From: CAUZEO01 sp963578625
Lineage (GTDB): Bacteria; Verrucomicrobiota; Kiritimatiellia; SLOV01
Direction of reading: 5' to 3'
Length of the DNA stretch: 33,829 bases
Assembly: GCA_963578625.1 (NCBI GenBank)
Contig: CAUZEO010000017.1
Coordinates: forward strand, 1 to 33,829
Below are positions 25,160 to 33,022 of the stretch, piece by piece. The notes under the pieces are model-generated. The model was not told the origin of the DNA. It searched no databases and saw only the letters and a list, made by a program, of their open reading frames with translations. A program made the position numbers and the translations under genes. Positions within the stretch are counted from its first letter, which is position 1. Each line of letters begins with the position of its first letter.

Positions 25160-27490
25160 ATGCTCCCCTTAACCAACATCACAGTTCTCGAGTTCAGTCA
25201 GTATCTCGCCGGACCATCCGCGGGTCTGAGGCTGGCGGATCTCGGCGCCCGCGTGATTAAAATTGAGCGCCCCGGCAACGGTGATGCCTGCCGCGGACTG
25301 GCGATTCGAGATCAATGGGTCGATGACTCGAGCCTCTTGTTCCACACCATCAATCGGAACAAGGAGAGTTTCGCGGCCGATCTCAAGGATCCCGACGACC
25401 TGGAAACAGTGAAGAAGCTGATTCGACGGGCGGATGTGTTGACGCACAACTTCCGGCCCGGGGTCATGGAAAAGATCGGGCTGGATTACGATCACGTAAA
25501 AGACCTGAATCCGAGGCTGATCTACGCGGACATCACCGGGTATGGAAAGGAAGGGCCCTGGAAGGGAAAGCCAGGACAGGACCTCCTCGTGCAGTCTCTC
25601 TCCGGGATGACCTGGCTGACGGGGAACCGCGACGACCTGCCCACCCCCATGGGCCTGGCCGTAGCCGACATGCTGTGCGGCTGCCACCTCGCGCAAGGCA
25701 TCCTCGCCCTCCTTGCGCGGCGCGACCGAACAGGCCGGGGCGGTACGATCGAGGCGAGTCTGTTGGAGTCGAGTCTCGACCTGCAGTTCGAAGTGCTGAC
25801 CACCTACTTCCAGGATGGCGGCAAGACCCCGGCCCGATGCGCGCGTGGAAACGCGCACGCCTACCTGGGAGCACCCTACGGCGTCTATGCCACGCGCGAC
25901 GGCTCGATCGCCTTGGCCATGGGAGACCTTCGGCGGCTGATGGAGTGCCTGCCCTGCGAGCAACTGGCCGCCTACCTCGACAACGACAGCTCATTCCGGA
26001 ACCGCGATCCTATCATGGCCCTGCTCCAGGGTGCCTTCGAGCACCACCCCACTGCATATTGGCTCGAGCGCTTGCAGAGAGATGCTATCTGGTGCGCCGA
26101 CGTATTCGACTACGAGACTCTGCATGCGCACGAGGGATATCGATCATTGGACATGGAACAGGAACTCGATGGACCGGGCGGCGTGTTAGTGAAGACTTTG
26201 AAGTGCCCGATCCGGATCAACGGCAGCGCCCCCGCCTCCCCGATGGCCGCGCCCGCCGTAGGCGCGCAGAACAAACGGATTCTTGGGGAGCTGGGAGAGG
26301 ATGCAGGCTCCCCGCCGGCTACCAGCGTGCCGGCAGAGGCTGACGGCGAACTTCCACTCGCGGGGATTACGGTGCTGGACTTCAGCCAGTTCCTGTCCGG
26401 TCCTTGCTGCAGCCTGCGGTTGGCCGACCTGGGTGCGCGCGTCATCAAGGTGGAGAAAACAGGCGGCGGCGACATCTGCCGGGCTCTCTATGTCTCCGAC
26501 GTGCAACTGGATGAAGAGAGCACGATCTTTCACGCGATCAACCGAAACAAGGAAAGCCTTTCCCTGGACCTGAAAGATCCCCGGGCATTGGAGACGATTC
26601 TGGGCCTGGTGGCGAAGGTCGACATGGTCCTGCACAACTTCCGTCCCGGCGTGGCAGAGCGACTGGGCATCGACTATGAAAACCTGTCCGCGGTCAACCC
26701 GTCCCTGGTCTTTGGAGAGATCAACGGCTATGGGACGAAGGGACCCTGGAAAGATGATCCCGGACAGGACCTGCTTCTGCAGTCTCTTTCGGGCATGGCG
26801 ATCCTGAGCGGTAATGCGGACCAGGGTCCGGTCCCGATGGGACTTTCCATCGTCGACATTCTGGCCGGACAGCAACTTGCGCAGGGATTGCTGGCGGCGC
26901 TGCACCATCGAAACCGCACTGGGGAAGGAGCGCGGATCGAAGTGCCCATGCTGGCATCCGCGCTCGATCTTCAATTCGAGACCTGGACGACCTTTCTTCA
27001 GGACGGCAAGCCGGTGGAGCGAACACGTTTCAGCAATGCACACGCCTTCATCGCGGCGCCTTATGGAATTTACGAGACGGCCGACGGATACCTGGCCCTG
27101 GCCATGGGCCGGATCCCGCAACTCGGCGAACTGTTGGCCTGTCCTCCCTTGTGCGCGTACGAGAATCCTGCCGGCTGGTTCTCCGAGAGAGACGCGATCA
27201 AGGCCATCCTCGAAAACCACATCAGGACGAAACCTACCGCGGACTGGCTGACGGTACTCGAGCCCGCCGACATCTGGTGCGCGGAGGTACTGGACTGGCC
27301 CCGACTCATGGCGCACGACGGATTCACCTGCCTCGGCATGAAACAGACCGTGAACCGATCGTCCGGCACCTCCTACGAGACCACCCGCTGCCCCATTCGT
27401 ATTGACGGTGAACCCCTCTACGCCGATAAAGGCTCACCCGCCGTGGGCGAACATACGACGGCGATCCTCGACGAATTCGCACGCTTATGA
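25160..27490 (+). CDS. Fused tandem CaiB/BaiF (family III) CoA-transferase
   Basis: A 776-residue protein made of two full-length CoA-transferase domains. Copy 1 (~1-385) opens LTNITVLEFSQYLAGP and copy 2 (~392-776) opens LAGITVLDFSQFLSGP; both continue with LRLADLGARVIK and NRNKES, and both carry THNFRPGV/LHNFRPGV. The catalytic aspartate of family III enzymes is retained in both: D170 in AVADMLCG and D566 in SIVDILAG. Normal members are about 400 residues and form interlocked homodimers; here the pair is covalent, as in the DMSP CoA-transferase/lyase DddD (known knowledge), although this protein need not share its substrate. It would transfer CoA between carboxylates in the cytoplasm. The stop TGA overlaps the next ATG by four bases. 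Confidence 0.92.
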   Translation: MLPLTNITVLEFSQYLAGPSAGLRLADLGARVIKIERPGNGDACRGLAIRDQWVDDSSLLFHTINRNKESFAADLKDPDDLETVKKLIRRADVLTHNFRPGVMEKIGLDYDHVKDLNPRLIYADITGYGKEGPWKGKPGQDLLVQSLSGMTWLTGNRDDLPTPMGLAVADMLCGCHLAQGILALLARRDRTGRGGTIEASLLESSLDLQFEVLTTYFQDGGKTPARCARGNAHAYLGAPYGVYATRDGSIALAMGDLRRLMECLPCEQLAAYLDNDSSFRNRDPIMALLQGAFEHHPTAYWLERLQRDAIWCADVFDYETLHAHEGYRSLDMEQELDGPGGVLVKTLKCPIRINGSAPASPMAAPAVGAQNKRILGELGEDAGSPPATSVPAEADGELPLAGITVLDFSQFLSGPCCSLRLADLGARVIKVEKTGGGDICRALYVSDVQLDEESTIFHAINRNKESLSLDLKDPRALETILGLVAKVDMVLHNFRPGVAERLGIDYENLSAVNPSLVFGEINGYGTKGPWKDDPGQDLLLQSLSGMAILSGNADQGPVPMGLSIVDILAGQQLAQGLLAALHHRNRTGEGARIEVPMLASALDLQFETWTTFLQDGKPVERTRFSNAHAFIAAPYGIYETADGYLALAMGRIPQLGELLACPPLCAYENPAGWFSERDAIKAILENHIRTKPTADWLTVLEPADIWCAEVLDWPRLMAHDGFTCLGMKQTVNRSSGTSYETTRCPIRIDGEPLYADKGSPAVGEHTTAILDEFARL

Positions 27491-28497
27491 AAGTTCTAGT
27501 CACTGGAGGCACAGGTTTTATCGGCGCGCGAGTCACGCGGAATCTCTTGAACCGCGACGTGCCTGTCGTCGTCGCCGACTCCGTGTTGAATATGCCGTGG
27601 ATCGGCCAGCTCGCGGAGTTTTACGACGCGCAGCATTCCGACGCTTCCGTTGTCGAGAACCTGAAGGACGCCGAGTTCGTTGAGTTCGACGTCGCCGACC
27701 CCACCTCCGTGGACGCTCTCTTCAGCTCGCACCCGGGCATCACGCACGTCATCCACCTGGCGTTCATGTTCAACAACGACATCCTCTCCGACATCCGCCG
27801 CGGCGCATCCGTCAACATCGTGGGCACCGCGAACCTGCTCGAGGCCTCCGTCAACCAGGGGATCCGCCGGCTGGTATTCGCAAGCAGCGAAACCGTCTAC
27901 GGTCCGTCGCAGGAACACTACGGGAACCACGCGGTGAAAGAAGATGAGTATTGCGCCCCCCATGATCATGCGTACCTGTATGGTGTCATGAAAATTCTGA
28001 ACGAGCGAATCGCCGCGGAGTATGTAAATGCGGGTCGGTTGGATGTCGCCTGCGCGCGCCCGCCGGTGGTGTTCGGTGATGGGCGCGACCGGGGCGCGGT
28101 CATGTGGGCCGGCCAGTTCGCCTCCCTTCCCGCCGTGGGAAAGAAGGCCAGGCTGCCTTTTTCGAGAAGTTCCCGGGAATCCTGGATCTACGTGGATGAC
28201 TGCGCGGAGCAGTTCGTTCGCCTGGCGCTGAAACCCGGGCCCCTGTCGCACCAGGTGTACAATAGCGGCGGCGCCTCCCACTCCGCCGGGGAGATGATGG
28301 AGATGGTCCGCCAATGGCTTCCGGACACCGAAGTTGAATTCGACGAATCCGTTCCGCGGACACCGTTGGTTGATGATACAAACGGCACGCGGCTGGCAAA
28401 GGAGATCGGCTTCGAGCCGCGACCCGTACTTGACGCATTAAAACTTCACATCAATGAAGCCCGGTTTCGGGCGGGATTGAAACCGATCCAACCATAA
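27487..28497 (+). CDS. NAD-dependent epimerase/dehydratase (extended SDR)
   Basis: A 336-residue extended short-chain dehydrogenase. MKVLVTGGTGFIGARV is the G-x-x-G-x-x-G dinucleotide motif; VIHLAFMFNND and LVFASSETVYG are the typical second and catalytic strands. The catalytic pair is Y165 and K169 in YLYGVMK, with the serine in ASSETVYG. The substrate half (WIYVDDCAEQFVRLAL) matches UDP-sugar-epimerase-like members, but many catabolic SDRs look similar. It overlaps the CoA-transferase stop (ATGA at 27487-27490), so the two are coupled, and lies 13 bp before the MetE-like gene. The substrate is unknown; sugar epimerisation or oxidation is an inference from the fold. Confidence 0.92.
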   Translation: MKVLVTGGTGFIGARVTRNLLNRDVPVVVADSVLNMPWIGQLAEFYDAQHSDASVVENLKDAEFVEFDVADPTSVDALFSSHPGITHVIHLAFMFNNDILSDIRRGASVNIVGTANLLEASVNQGIRRLVFASSETVYGPSQEHYGNHAVKEDEYCAPHDHAYLYGVMKILNERIAAEYVNAGRLDVACARPPVVFGDGRDRGAVMWAGQFASLPAVGKKARLPFSRSSRESWIYVDDCAEQFVRLALKPGPLSHQVYNSGGASHSAGEMMEMVRQWLPDTEVEFDESVPRTPLVDDTNGTRLAKEIGFEPRPVLDALKLHINEARFRAGLKPIQP

Positions 28498-28510
28498 AGA
28501 AGGACCCATC

Positions 28511-29512
28511 ATGACAACACCATTCCGCAATACCGTCGTCGGCAGTTATCCCCGCGCGGATGCCGTCGAAGACACGATGAAACGTCCCACCTGGAACCAG
28601 GACGAGATCGACAACTATATCCGCTGGGCAGTCCAGGACCAGGTTGACCTCGGCCTGGAAGTAATCACGGATGGCGAGGGGTACCGCGAGAACATGTACT
28701 ACTACTACCAGAAGCGCGTCGATGGCGTGACGTTCGATGGTATGATCGAGCAGTCTTTCGGAGAGGCCGGATTCAAAATCGGATGTCCGCGCCTGGTCAG
28801 CGAATTGAAGAACCCGCGATTCAACATGGCCCACAACTGGAAGGTCGCGCGCGAAGCGGCCCCCGATCATGTGCAGGTCAAGCAAACCGTATCCAGCCCA
28901 TACATGATCGCGCGCTTCACCGTGAATCAACGGCCGGACCTCTACCCGGATGAAATGGCCCTCACCCGGGCTTGGGCTGCCGTTCTCATGGAGGAACTCA
29001 AGGAAACCGTCGCCGCCGGATGCACCTTTGTACAGATTGACGAGCCCATGTGGACCGAGTCGCCCGGGAACAGCGAATGGTCGGCGGACATTATAAACGA
29101 GATGATCGAGGAGCTCGGTCCGGAAGTCAGGGTGGCCCTCCATGTCTGTGGAGGCAATCCGCGCCGCAAGCGGATCTACTTCACAAAATACACGGACCTG
29201 GCCCCGGCATTCAACAAGATGAAGGTCGACGAGGTGTCGCTCGAGCACTGCACCCTGAGCTACGACCTGATGGACCTCTGGAAGCTTTGGGATTTCAAGG
29301 GTGATCTCACCCTGGGCGTCATCGATCAGCGCAGCGACGGCCTGGAATCGATCGACGAAATCTGGGAACGCACCCAGCCCGCCCTGGATCACTTTCCGCC
29401 CGAACGCCTGATTCTAAGCAGCGAGTGCGGCTTCGGCCACGTTCCGCTGGATATCACGCGGCAGAAACTGGGGAGACTGGTCGAGGCCTGTCACGCATTC
29501 CGCGCGCGATAG
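28511..29512 (+). CDS. MetE C-terminal-like zinc methyltransferase (stand-alone core MetE)
   Basis: A 333-residue protein covering only the catalytic half of cobalamin-independent methionine synthase (E. coli MetE is about 750 residues). TVVGSYPRADAV opens the barrel; FVQIDEPMW and LGVIDQRSDGLES are family strands. Candidate zinc ligands are H211 and C213 in LHVCGG, E245 in SLEHC and C306 in SSECGFGH, which matches the H-x-C...E...C pattern of the family. Such core enzymes move a methyl or alkyl group onto a thiol such as homocysteine or CoM; the donor here cannot be read. AAGGA just upstream of ATG 28511 (spacer about 7) gives a good ribosome site. It is the last gene of the four-gene operon, with a hairpin 134 bp downstream. 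Confidence 0.88.
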   Translation: MTTPFRNTVVGSYPRADAVEDTMKRPTWNQDEIDNYIRWAVQDQVDLGLEVITDGEGYRENMYYYYQKRVDGVTFDGMIEQSFGEAGFKIGCPRLVSELKNPRFNMAHNWKVAREAAPDHVQVKQTVSSPYMIARFTVNQRPDLYPDEMALTRAWAAVLMEELKETVAAGCTFVQIDEPMWTESPGNSEWSADIINEMIEELGPEVRVALHVCGGNPRRKRIYFTKYTDLAPAFNKMKVDEVSLEHCTLSYDLMDLWKLWDFKGDLTLGVIDQRSDGLESIDEIWERTQPALDHFPPERLILSSECGFGHVPLDITRQKLGRLVEACHAFRAR

Positions 29513-29645
29513 ATGAACGAATGAAAATCTTCCTGTTGATCTGCGGCCCGTGGACTGTCGTAAGCATCGCGTCGCGCTTCAAGTGGGCTTCCAATGCGCT
29601 TCGCTCCAGGATTGTGGTATCTACAAATCCGAAACATGGTCCGAC

Positions 29646-29671
29646 GAAGGCGGAATCCGAAATTCGCCTTC
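29646..29671. terminator. Possible bidirectional hairpin between convergent operons
   Basis: GAAGGCGGAAT (29646-29656) pairs with ATTCGCCTTC (29662-29671): ten base pairs with one bulged G and a 5-base loop. It ends one base before the stop of the minus-strand gene. There is no T-run on either strand, so terminator function is a guess. The rest of 29513-29671 shows no gene. Confidence 0.35.
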
Positions 29672-31057
29672 CTAATCCACGTAAATCATGTTCGCTGCGT
29701 AGATCGATTTCTTTCCGTCGGTGTCCTTTGCCTGGGCACGAAAAATGATTGTCTCCCCGGCACCTGCCGGGAACGTCGCTTCATAAGGCGCGGTGTCATC
29801 CTCGATCGATTTCCAGTCGCTGCCGCCATTGGTGCTCTTTCCGAACATGACCTGTGCAATCATGCCCGAATCCGAAACCGCCTGGGCGGTGAGCCTTAAC
29901 TCGCCGGCCGGATACGCGCCGCGATCTTCGAACGGTTTGCCGTCCATCAGAAGTTTCACCCCCGGCCAGGCTTGGGAGCGACGTACATCGTCCGCCGCAT
30001 CTCCAAACGCGTCCCATCTGCCATCGGCCTTGCCGATGCCGTTCGTTTCCACCATCGCAACGGCATAGCCGGAAGCGAAGTTGTAGAGAAACACCCGGTA
30101 CCCGTCGGCCCCGAAAGCGTACGCAGCGATCAGTTCCTCGTACACATCCTGGTAAATGTTCCGATCCTTCAACCACTCTTGCACCTCTTCGCTGCAGGGT
30201 CCGAAACCGTAGTAATTAACATTTTCGCACTTGGGCGCAATCCACCCTCCCAGTGAGCCGGATAGTGCGACCAGGTCCATTCCGTCGCCGCCGAGCTTTT
30301 TGGCCTCGTTCACGCGCTCGACAATTCGATGGCCGTTCACGCAGATCGTCGCCCCGACGCTGCAGGAGAATACTTTCTGGTGCAGGTCGAACCACGGAGG
30401 ATCGCAATGATTGACATAGGCACTCCGCGTCGGATTGAGGTCATGATACGTGTCCGCCCAGGCCCGCAGAAAATCCTGCTGATCTTCCGTCTTACCGCTG
30501 CATTCCGGTTCGTCCACCATGACGTGCCCCAAGACGGCATCGCCGACATACTCGCCGTTCCAGACATAGCCGTCCCGCAGGCCCCTGATTTCTTCAATAC
30601 CCGGCAACATCTTCTCCCGGCTCCATTGACCCGGTCCATGATATGCGTTCAACTCGCCATATGCGGTAACGCCTTTCATCCCCCAGCGCTTGATCGCCGA
30701 CCATTGGTTGGCGTAGGTGTTTCCACTGGTGACAATAAAAGTCACCCCATGGCGGGCCATGTCCATGAACGCGTACTCCCAGCCAAAAGTGTCCTGCTTC
30801 GAAACCGAGGGCATTGAATAGTAGACGCCGATGGTAAAATTGTCTCCTACGGGCGCGATTGCTGGAGGAGCTTCGGATGACAAGGCGGTGTTGGAAAAGC
30901 AGGCAAAAAAACACAGAAAAGAGGCTGGAATGACGAATGACGAAATACCCAAGGACAAATGAAAACCGAAATCCGAATGACGAGGGGACTCGCTGTCCGT
31001 TCCATTGCGAACAAAGCAGTTCCATTCGGGCTTAGTCATTAGACATTCATTCTTCAT
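29672..31057 (-). CDS. Secreted TIM-barrel protein with C-terminal Ig-like domain, paralogue A
   Basis: A 461-residue ORF. The first ~45 residues are translated from an intergenic repeat (30929-31066); a signal-peptide-like core (GISSFVIPASFLCFFACFSNTALSSEA) follows. TTG codons just upstream of that core are alternative starts to ATG 31057. From ~70 the protein parallels its neighbour at 31061-32305: FTIGVYYSMP, YAFMDMARHGVTFIV, RWGMKGVTAYG, GHVMVDEPECSG (candidate catalytic D-E-P-E) and SGYAVAMVETNG. The last ~95 residues are an Ig/FnIII-like sandwich (FGKSTNGGSDWKSIEDDTAP). I infer an exported glycan-acting protein; the family is not one I can name. The upstream gene stops three bases before this ATG. 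Confidence 0.75.
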   Translation of the reverse strand: MKNECLMTKPEWNCFVRNGTDSESPRHSDFGFHLSLGISSFVIPASFLCFFACFSNTALSSEAPPAIAPVGDNFTIGVYYSMPSVSKQDTFGWEYAFMDMARHGVTFIVTSGNTYANQWSAIKRWGMKGVTAYGELNAYHGPGQWSREKMLPGIEEIRGLRDGYVWNGEYVGDAVLGHVMVDEPECSGKTEDQQDFLRAWADTYHDLNPTRSAYVNHCDPPWFDLHQKVFSCSVGATICVNGHRIVERVNEAKKLGGDGMDLVALSGSLGGWIAPKCENVNYYGFGPCSEEVQEWLKDRNIYQDVYEELIAAYAFGADGYRVFLYNFASGYAVAMVETNGIGKADGRWDAFGDAADDVRRSQAWPGVKLLMDGKPFEDRGAYPAGELRLTAQAVSDSGMIAQVMFGKSTNGGSDWKSIEDDTAPYEATFPAGAGETIIFRAQAKDTDGKKSIYAANMIYVD

Positions 31058-31066
31058 TGGTCATTT
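30929..31066. repeat. ATGACGA/TCATT-rich intergenic repeat overlapping a gene start
   Basis: ATGACGA is repeated at 30930, 30937 and 30977, and the right side (about 31035-31066) is rich in the complementary-type TCATT/ATTCATT words, giving a loose inverted repeat. In the minus frame it encodes the start of paralogue A (SSFVIP, MTKPEWN). Imperfect repeats of this type are, from memory, scattered through planctomycete-like genomes; not verified here. Confidence 0.55.
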
Positions 31067-32305
31067 CACATGGATCATGTTCGCCGCAAATATTGACTTT
31101 CTCCCCTCGGAATCGACCGCCCGAGCGCGAAAGATCACCGTCTGGCCGGCCTCGGCGGGGAACGTCGCCGAGTAGGGGGCTGTATCATCCTCCGTGGCCT
31201 CCCAGTTGCTGCCGCCGTTCGTGCTTTTCCCGAATATGACCTTGGCAATCGTTCCGGAATCGGAAACAGCCTCCGCGGTGAGAGCCAGGTCACCGGCCGG
31301 GTACCGGCCGCGGTCATCGAAGGGTTGGCCCGCATGAAACAATTCCACGCCCGGCCAGCCATGTGCACGACGCAGATCGTGCGCCGCCGCGCTGAAACCC
31401 GCACGGATTCCGACGTTGTCGTTGCCGTCGATGTCGACAATCGAGTATCCACGATGCTTGTTGAATTGATACGGATGAAAGCCGGGACTGCCCCAGGCAT
31501 AGGCCGTGATCATCATTTCGTATGCGTCCTCCTGGTTGGTCCTGGAATCGAGCCAGTCGAACACCGCCTCGGAGCAAGGTCCGAGACTCCAGCTCTCGAT
31601 TCGATCGCACAGGTTCCCTCCCCAGTCGGAAAGGCGTCCCTGGAGCGCAACCACCGTGAAATTATTGAGTCCAATCTCCCGGGCGGCTTCCTGCCGTTCC
31701 GTAATCCGCATGCTGTTGGGTACAATGGTCGGGGCGGCGCTGCAACTGGCTTGCCTTTCGTTGAAATCGTACCAGGGCGGATCGCTATGATTTACCCACG
31801 TATCCCGGCCCGGATTCATTTCGTGGTAAACGTCCGCCCATACGCGAAGAAAGTTGATCTGGTCCTCCGTGATCGTGCTGGCGTCGCTTTCCGGCTCATC
31901 CTGCACGATGTGGCCGATAATGGTGCCGCCGACTGACTTGCCCCCCCAGACAAGGTTGTCCACGTCGCGCTTCTGTACCCGGTTCAACCCCTCGAGCGTG
32001 GACCGGTCCCACTTCCCTTCGCCGGGATAGGAGTTCAGCCAATGATAACTGGTGATGCCTTTCATCCCCCAGTTCCGGATCGCGGCCCAACCGTCCGGCC
32101 AGCAGGACCCTCCGACGACAATCCGGTTACAGCCGATGCGGGCCATGTCCATGAAAGCGTAGTCCCAGGAAAAATTGTCCTTGGGCTCCAACTGGGGCAT
32201 GGAGTAGTAGGCGCCGATGGTAAACGTTTCACCGGCGGGGCGCGATGGGTCCGCCAATCCCGCCGACGCATTCGCCGCAACGGCAAGGAGAAGGGCCGGA
32301 ATCAC
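31061..32305 (-). CDS. Secreted TIM-barrel protein with C-terminal Ig-like domain, paralogue B
   Basis: A 414-residue protein starting at GTG 32305. A compact signal peptide (IPALLLAVAANASA) is followed by the mature domain. It matches paralogue A along its length: FTIGAYYSMP, YAFMDMARIGCNRIVV, NWGMKGITSYHWLN, GHIVQDEPESDA and RGYSIVDIDGNDNVG; the Ig-like ending (FGKSTNGGSNWEATEDDTAP, FAANMIHVK) is nearly identical in pattern. D-E-P-E in the barrel is the candidate acidic site. The GTG start overlaps the stop of the lipoprotein gene (GTGA, 32302-32305), so the genes are translationally coupled. The likely role is binding or hydrolysis of an extracellular glycan; no family name can be assigned with confidence. 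The pair arose by tandem duplication. Confidence 0.8.
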   Translation of the reverse strand: MIPALLLAVAANASAGLADPSRPAGETFTIGAYYSMPQLEPKDNFSWDYAFMDMARIGCNRIVVGGSCWPDGWAAIRNWGMKGITSYHWLNSYPGEGKWDRSTLEGLNRVQKRDVDNLVWGGKSVGGTIIGHIVQDEPESDASTITEDQINFLRVWADVYHEMNPGRDTWVNHSDPPWYDFNERQASCSAAPTIVPNSMRITERQEAAREIGLNNFTVVALQGRLSDWGGNLCDRIESWSLGPCSEAVFDWLDSRTNQEDAYEMMITAYAWGSPGFHPYQFNKHRGYSIVDIDGNDNVGIRAGFSAAAHDLRRAHGWPGVELFHAGQPFDDRGRYPAGDLALTAEAVSDSGTIAKVIFGKSTNGGSNWEATEDDTAPYSATFPAEAGQTVIFRARAVDSEGRKSIFAANMIHVK

Positions 32306-32931
32306 TCACTCGTCTCCGGCGCCGGCGAGAGCACGAAGGACTTGATCTTGAAATAGTCATTCTCCGCCGGGCTGAGATCGCGAAGACGGATGAAAAAGTC
32401 CCCCGGGCCGATGCCCGCAACCGTCAGGCCGGCGGCAACCGGCGAGTTCGGCCACATCGAGAACTCCACCGGGTTAGGTCCGGCCAGGTCGTGCGAATAG
32501 GATTGATTGCTTTCGTCGCCCGCGTGACCGGGATAGAAATAGTGCCACTCGCCGCTGACGATCTTCTCCCCGTTCGGCATCTCCCCATTTTCAGTGACCG
32601 TGCCGGCATCGCTTCCCAACCGGTAGGCCCAAGGCGTTCCCTTCATGGTCCCGGTTTGCCAATTCACCGTGAGGAAATAGGTTCCGTCAGGGATCGAATC
32701 GGGAAAACTAATCTTCACTTCCCCCATGGCGTGGATCGGATTTCCCTTGGCATCGGTGGATACCAGGACTTTTGAACCTGCGACTTTGTAATGCCCGTCG
32801 AGCGCCGTGATTCGGCACGTAGACGCGGATATCGTTCCCGGCCACTGCGGAGAACGGCCCCCCATTGTTGCGCAGGAAGTTGCTCCCGCGATCAGCAGGA
32901 GCGTGAAAAACAGATAGACAATTGTTTTCAT
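32302..32931 (-). CDS. Small lipoprotein, beta-rich, function unknown
   Basis: A 209-residue protein with a lipoprotein signal: KTIVYLFFTLLLIAGATSC, lipid-modified cysteine C20. The mature part is beta-rich, with TYFLTVNWQTGTMKGTPWAYRL, GEWHYFYPGH, MWPNSPVAAGLTVAGIGPGDFFIRL and a final strand YFKIKSFVLSP, suggesting a jelly-roll carbohydrate-binding-like fold; I do not recognise the family. GAGGG (32938-32942) lies six bases before ATG 32931, a good ribosome site. It is the first gene of the minus-strand operon and overlaps the start of paralogue B, so it may hold the two TIM-barrel proteins or their substrate at the cell surface. It is divergent from the DUF5703-like gene. Confidence 0.75.
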   Translation of the reverse strand: MKTIVYLFFTLLLIAGATSCATMGGRSPQWPGTISASTCRITALDGHYKVAGSKVLVSTDAKGNPIHAMGEVKISFPDSIPDGTYFLTVNWQTGTMKGTPWAYRLGSDAGTVTENGEMPNGEKIVSGEWHYFYPGHAGDESNQSYSHDLAGPNPVEFSMWPNSPVAAGLTVAGIGPGDFFIRLRDLSPAENDYFKIKSFVLSPAPETSE

Positions 32932-33022
32932 TTTTTGCCCTCGGTATTCGAGACTAGCATGCTTCCATGATCAGGCAAGCGCTATCTACAAGGCAGTGAT
33001 CGGCATTGACCCGCCGGATGAG

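Noticed and set aside
29521..29748. Small plus-strand frame beginning MKIFLLICGPW after the MetE-like gene
   Set aside because: The hydrophobic start looked like a leader peptide, but the rest is basic, has no pattern, and runs into the opposite gene's 3' end.
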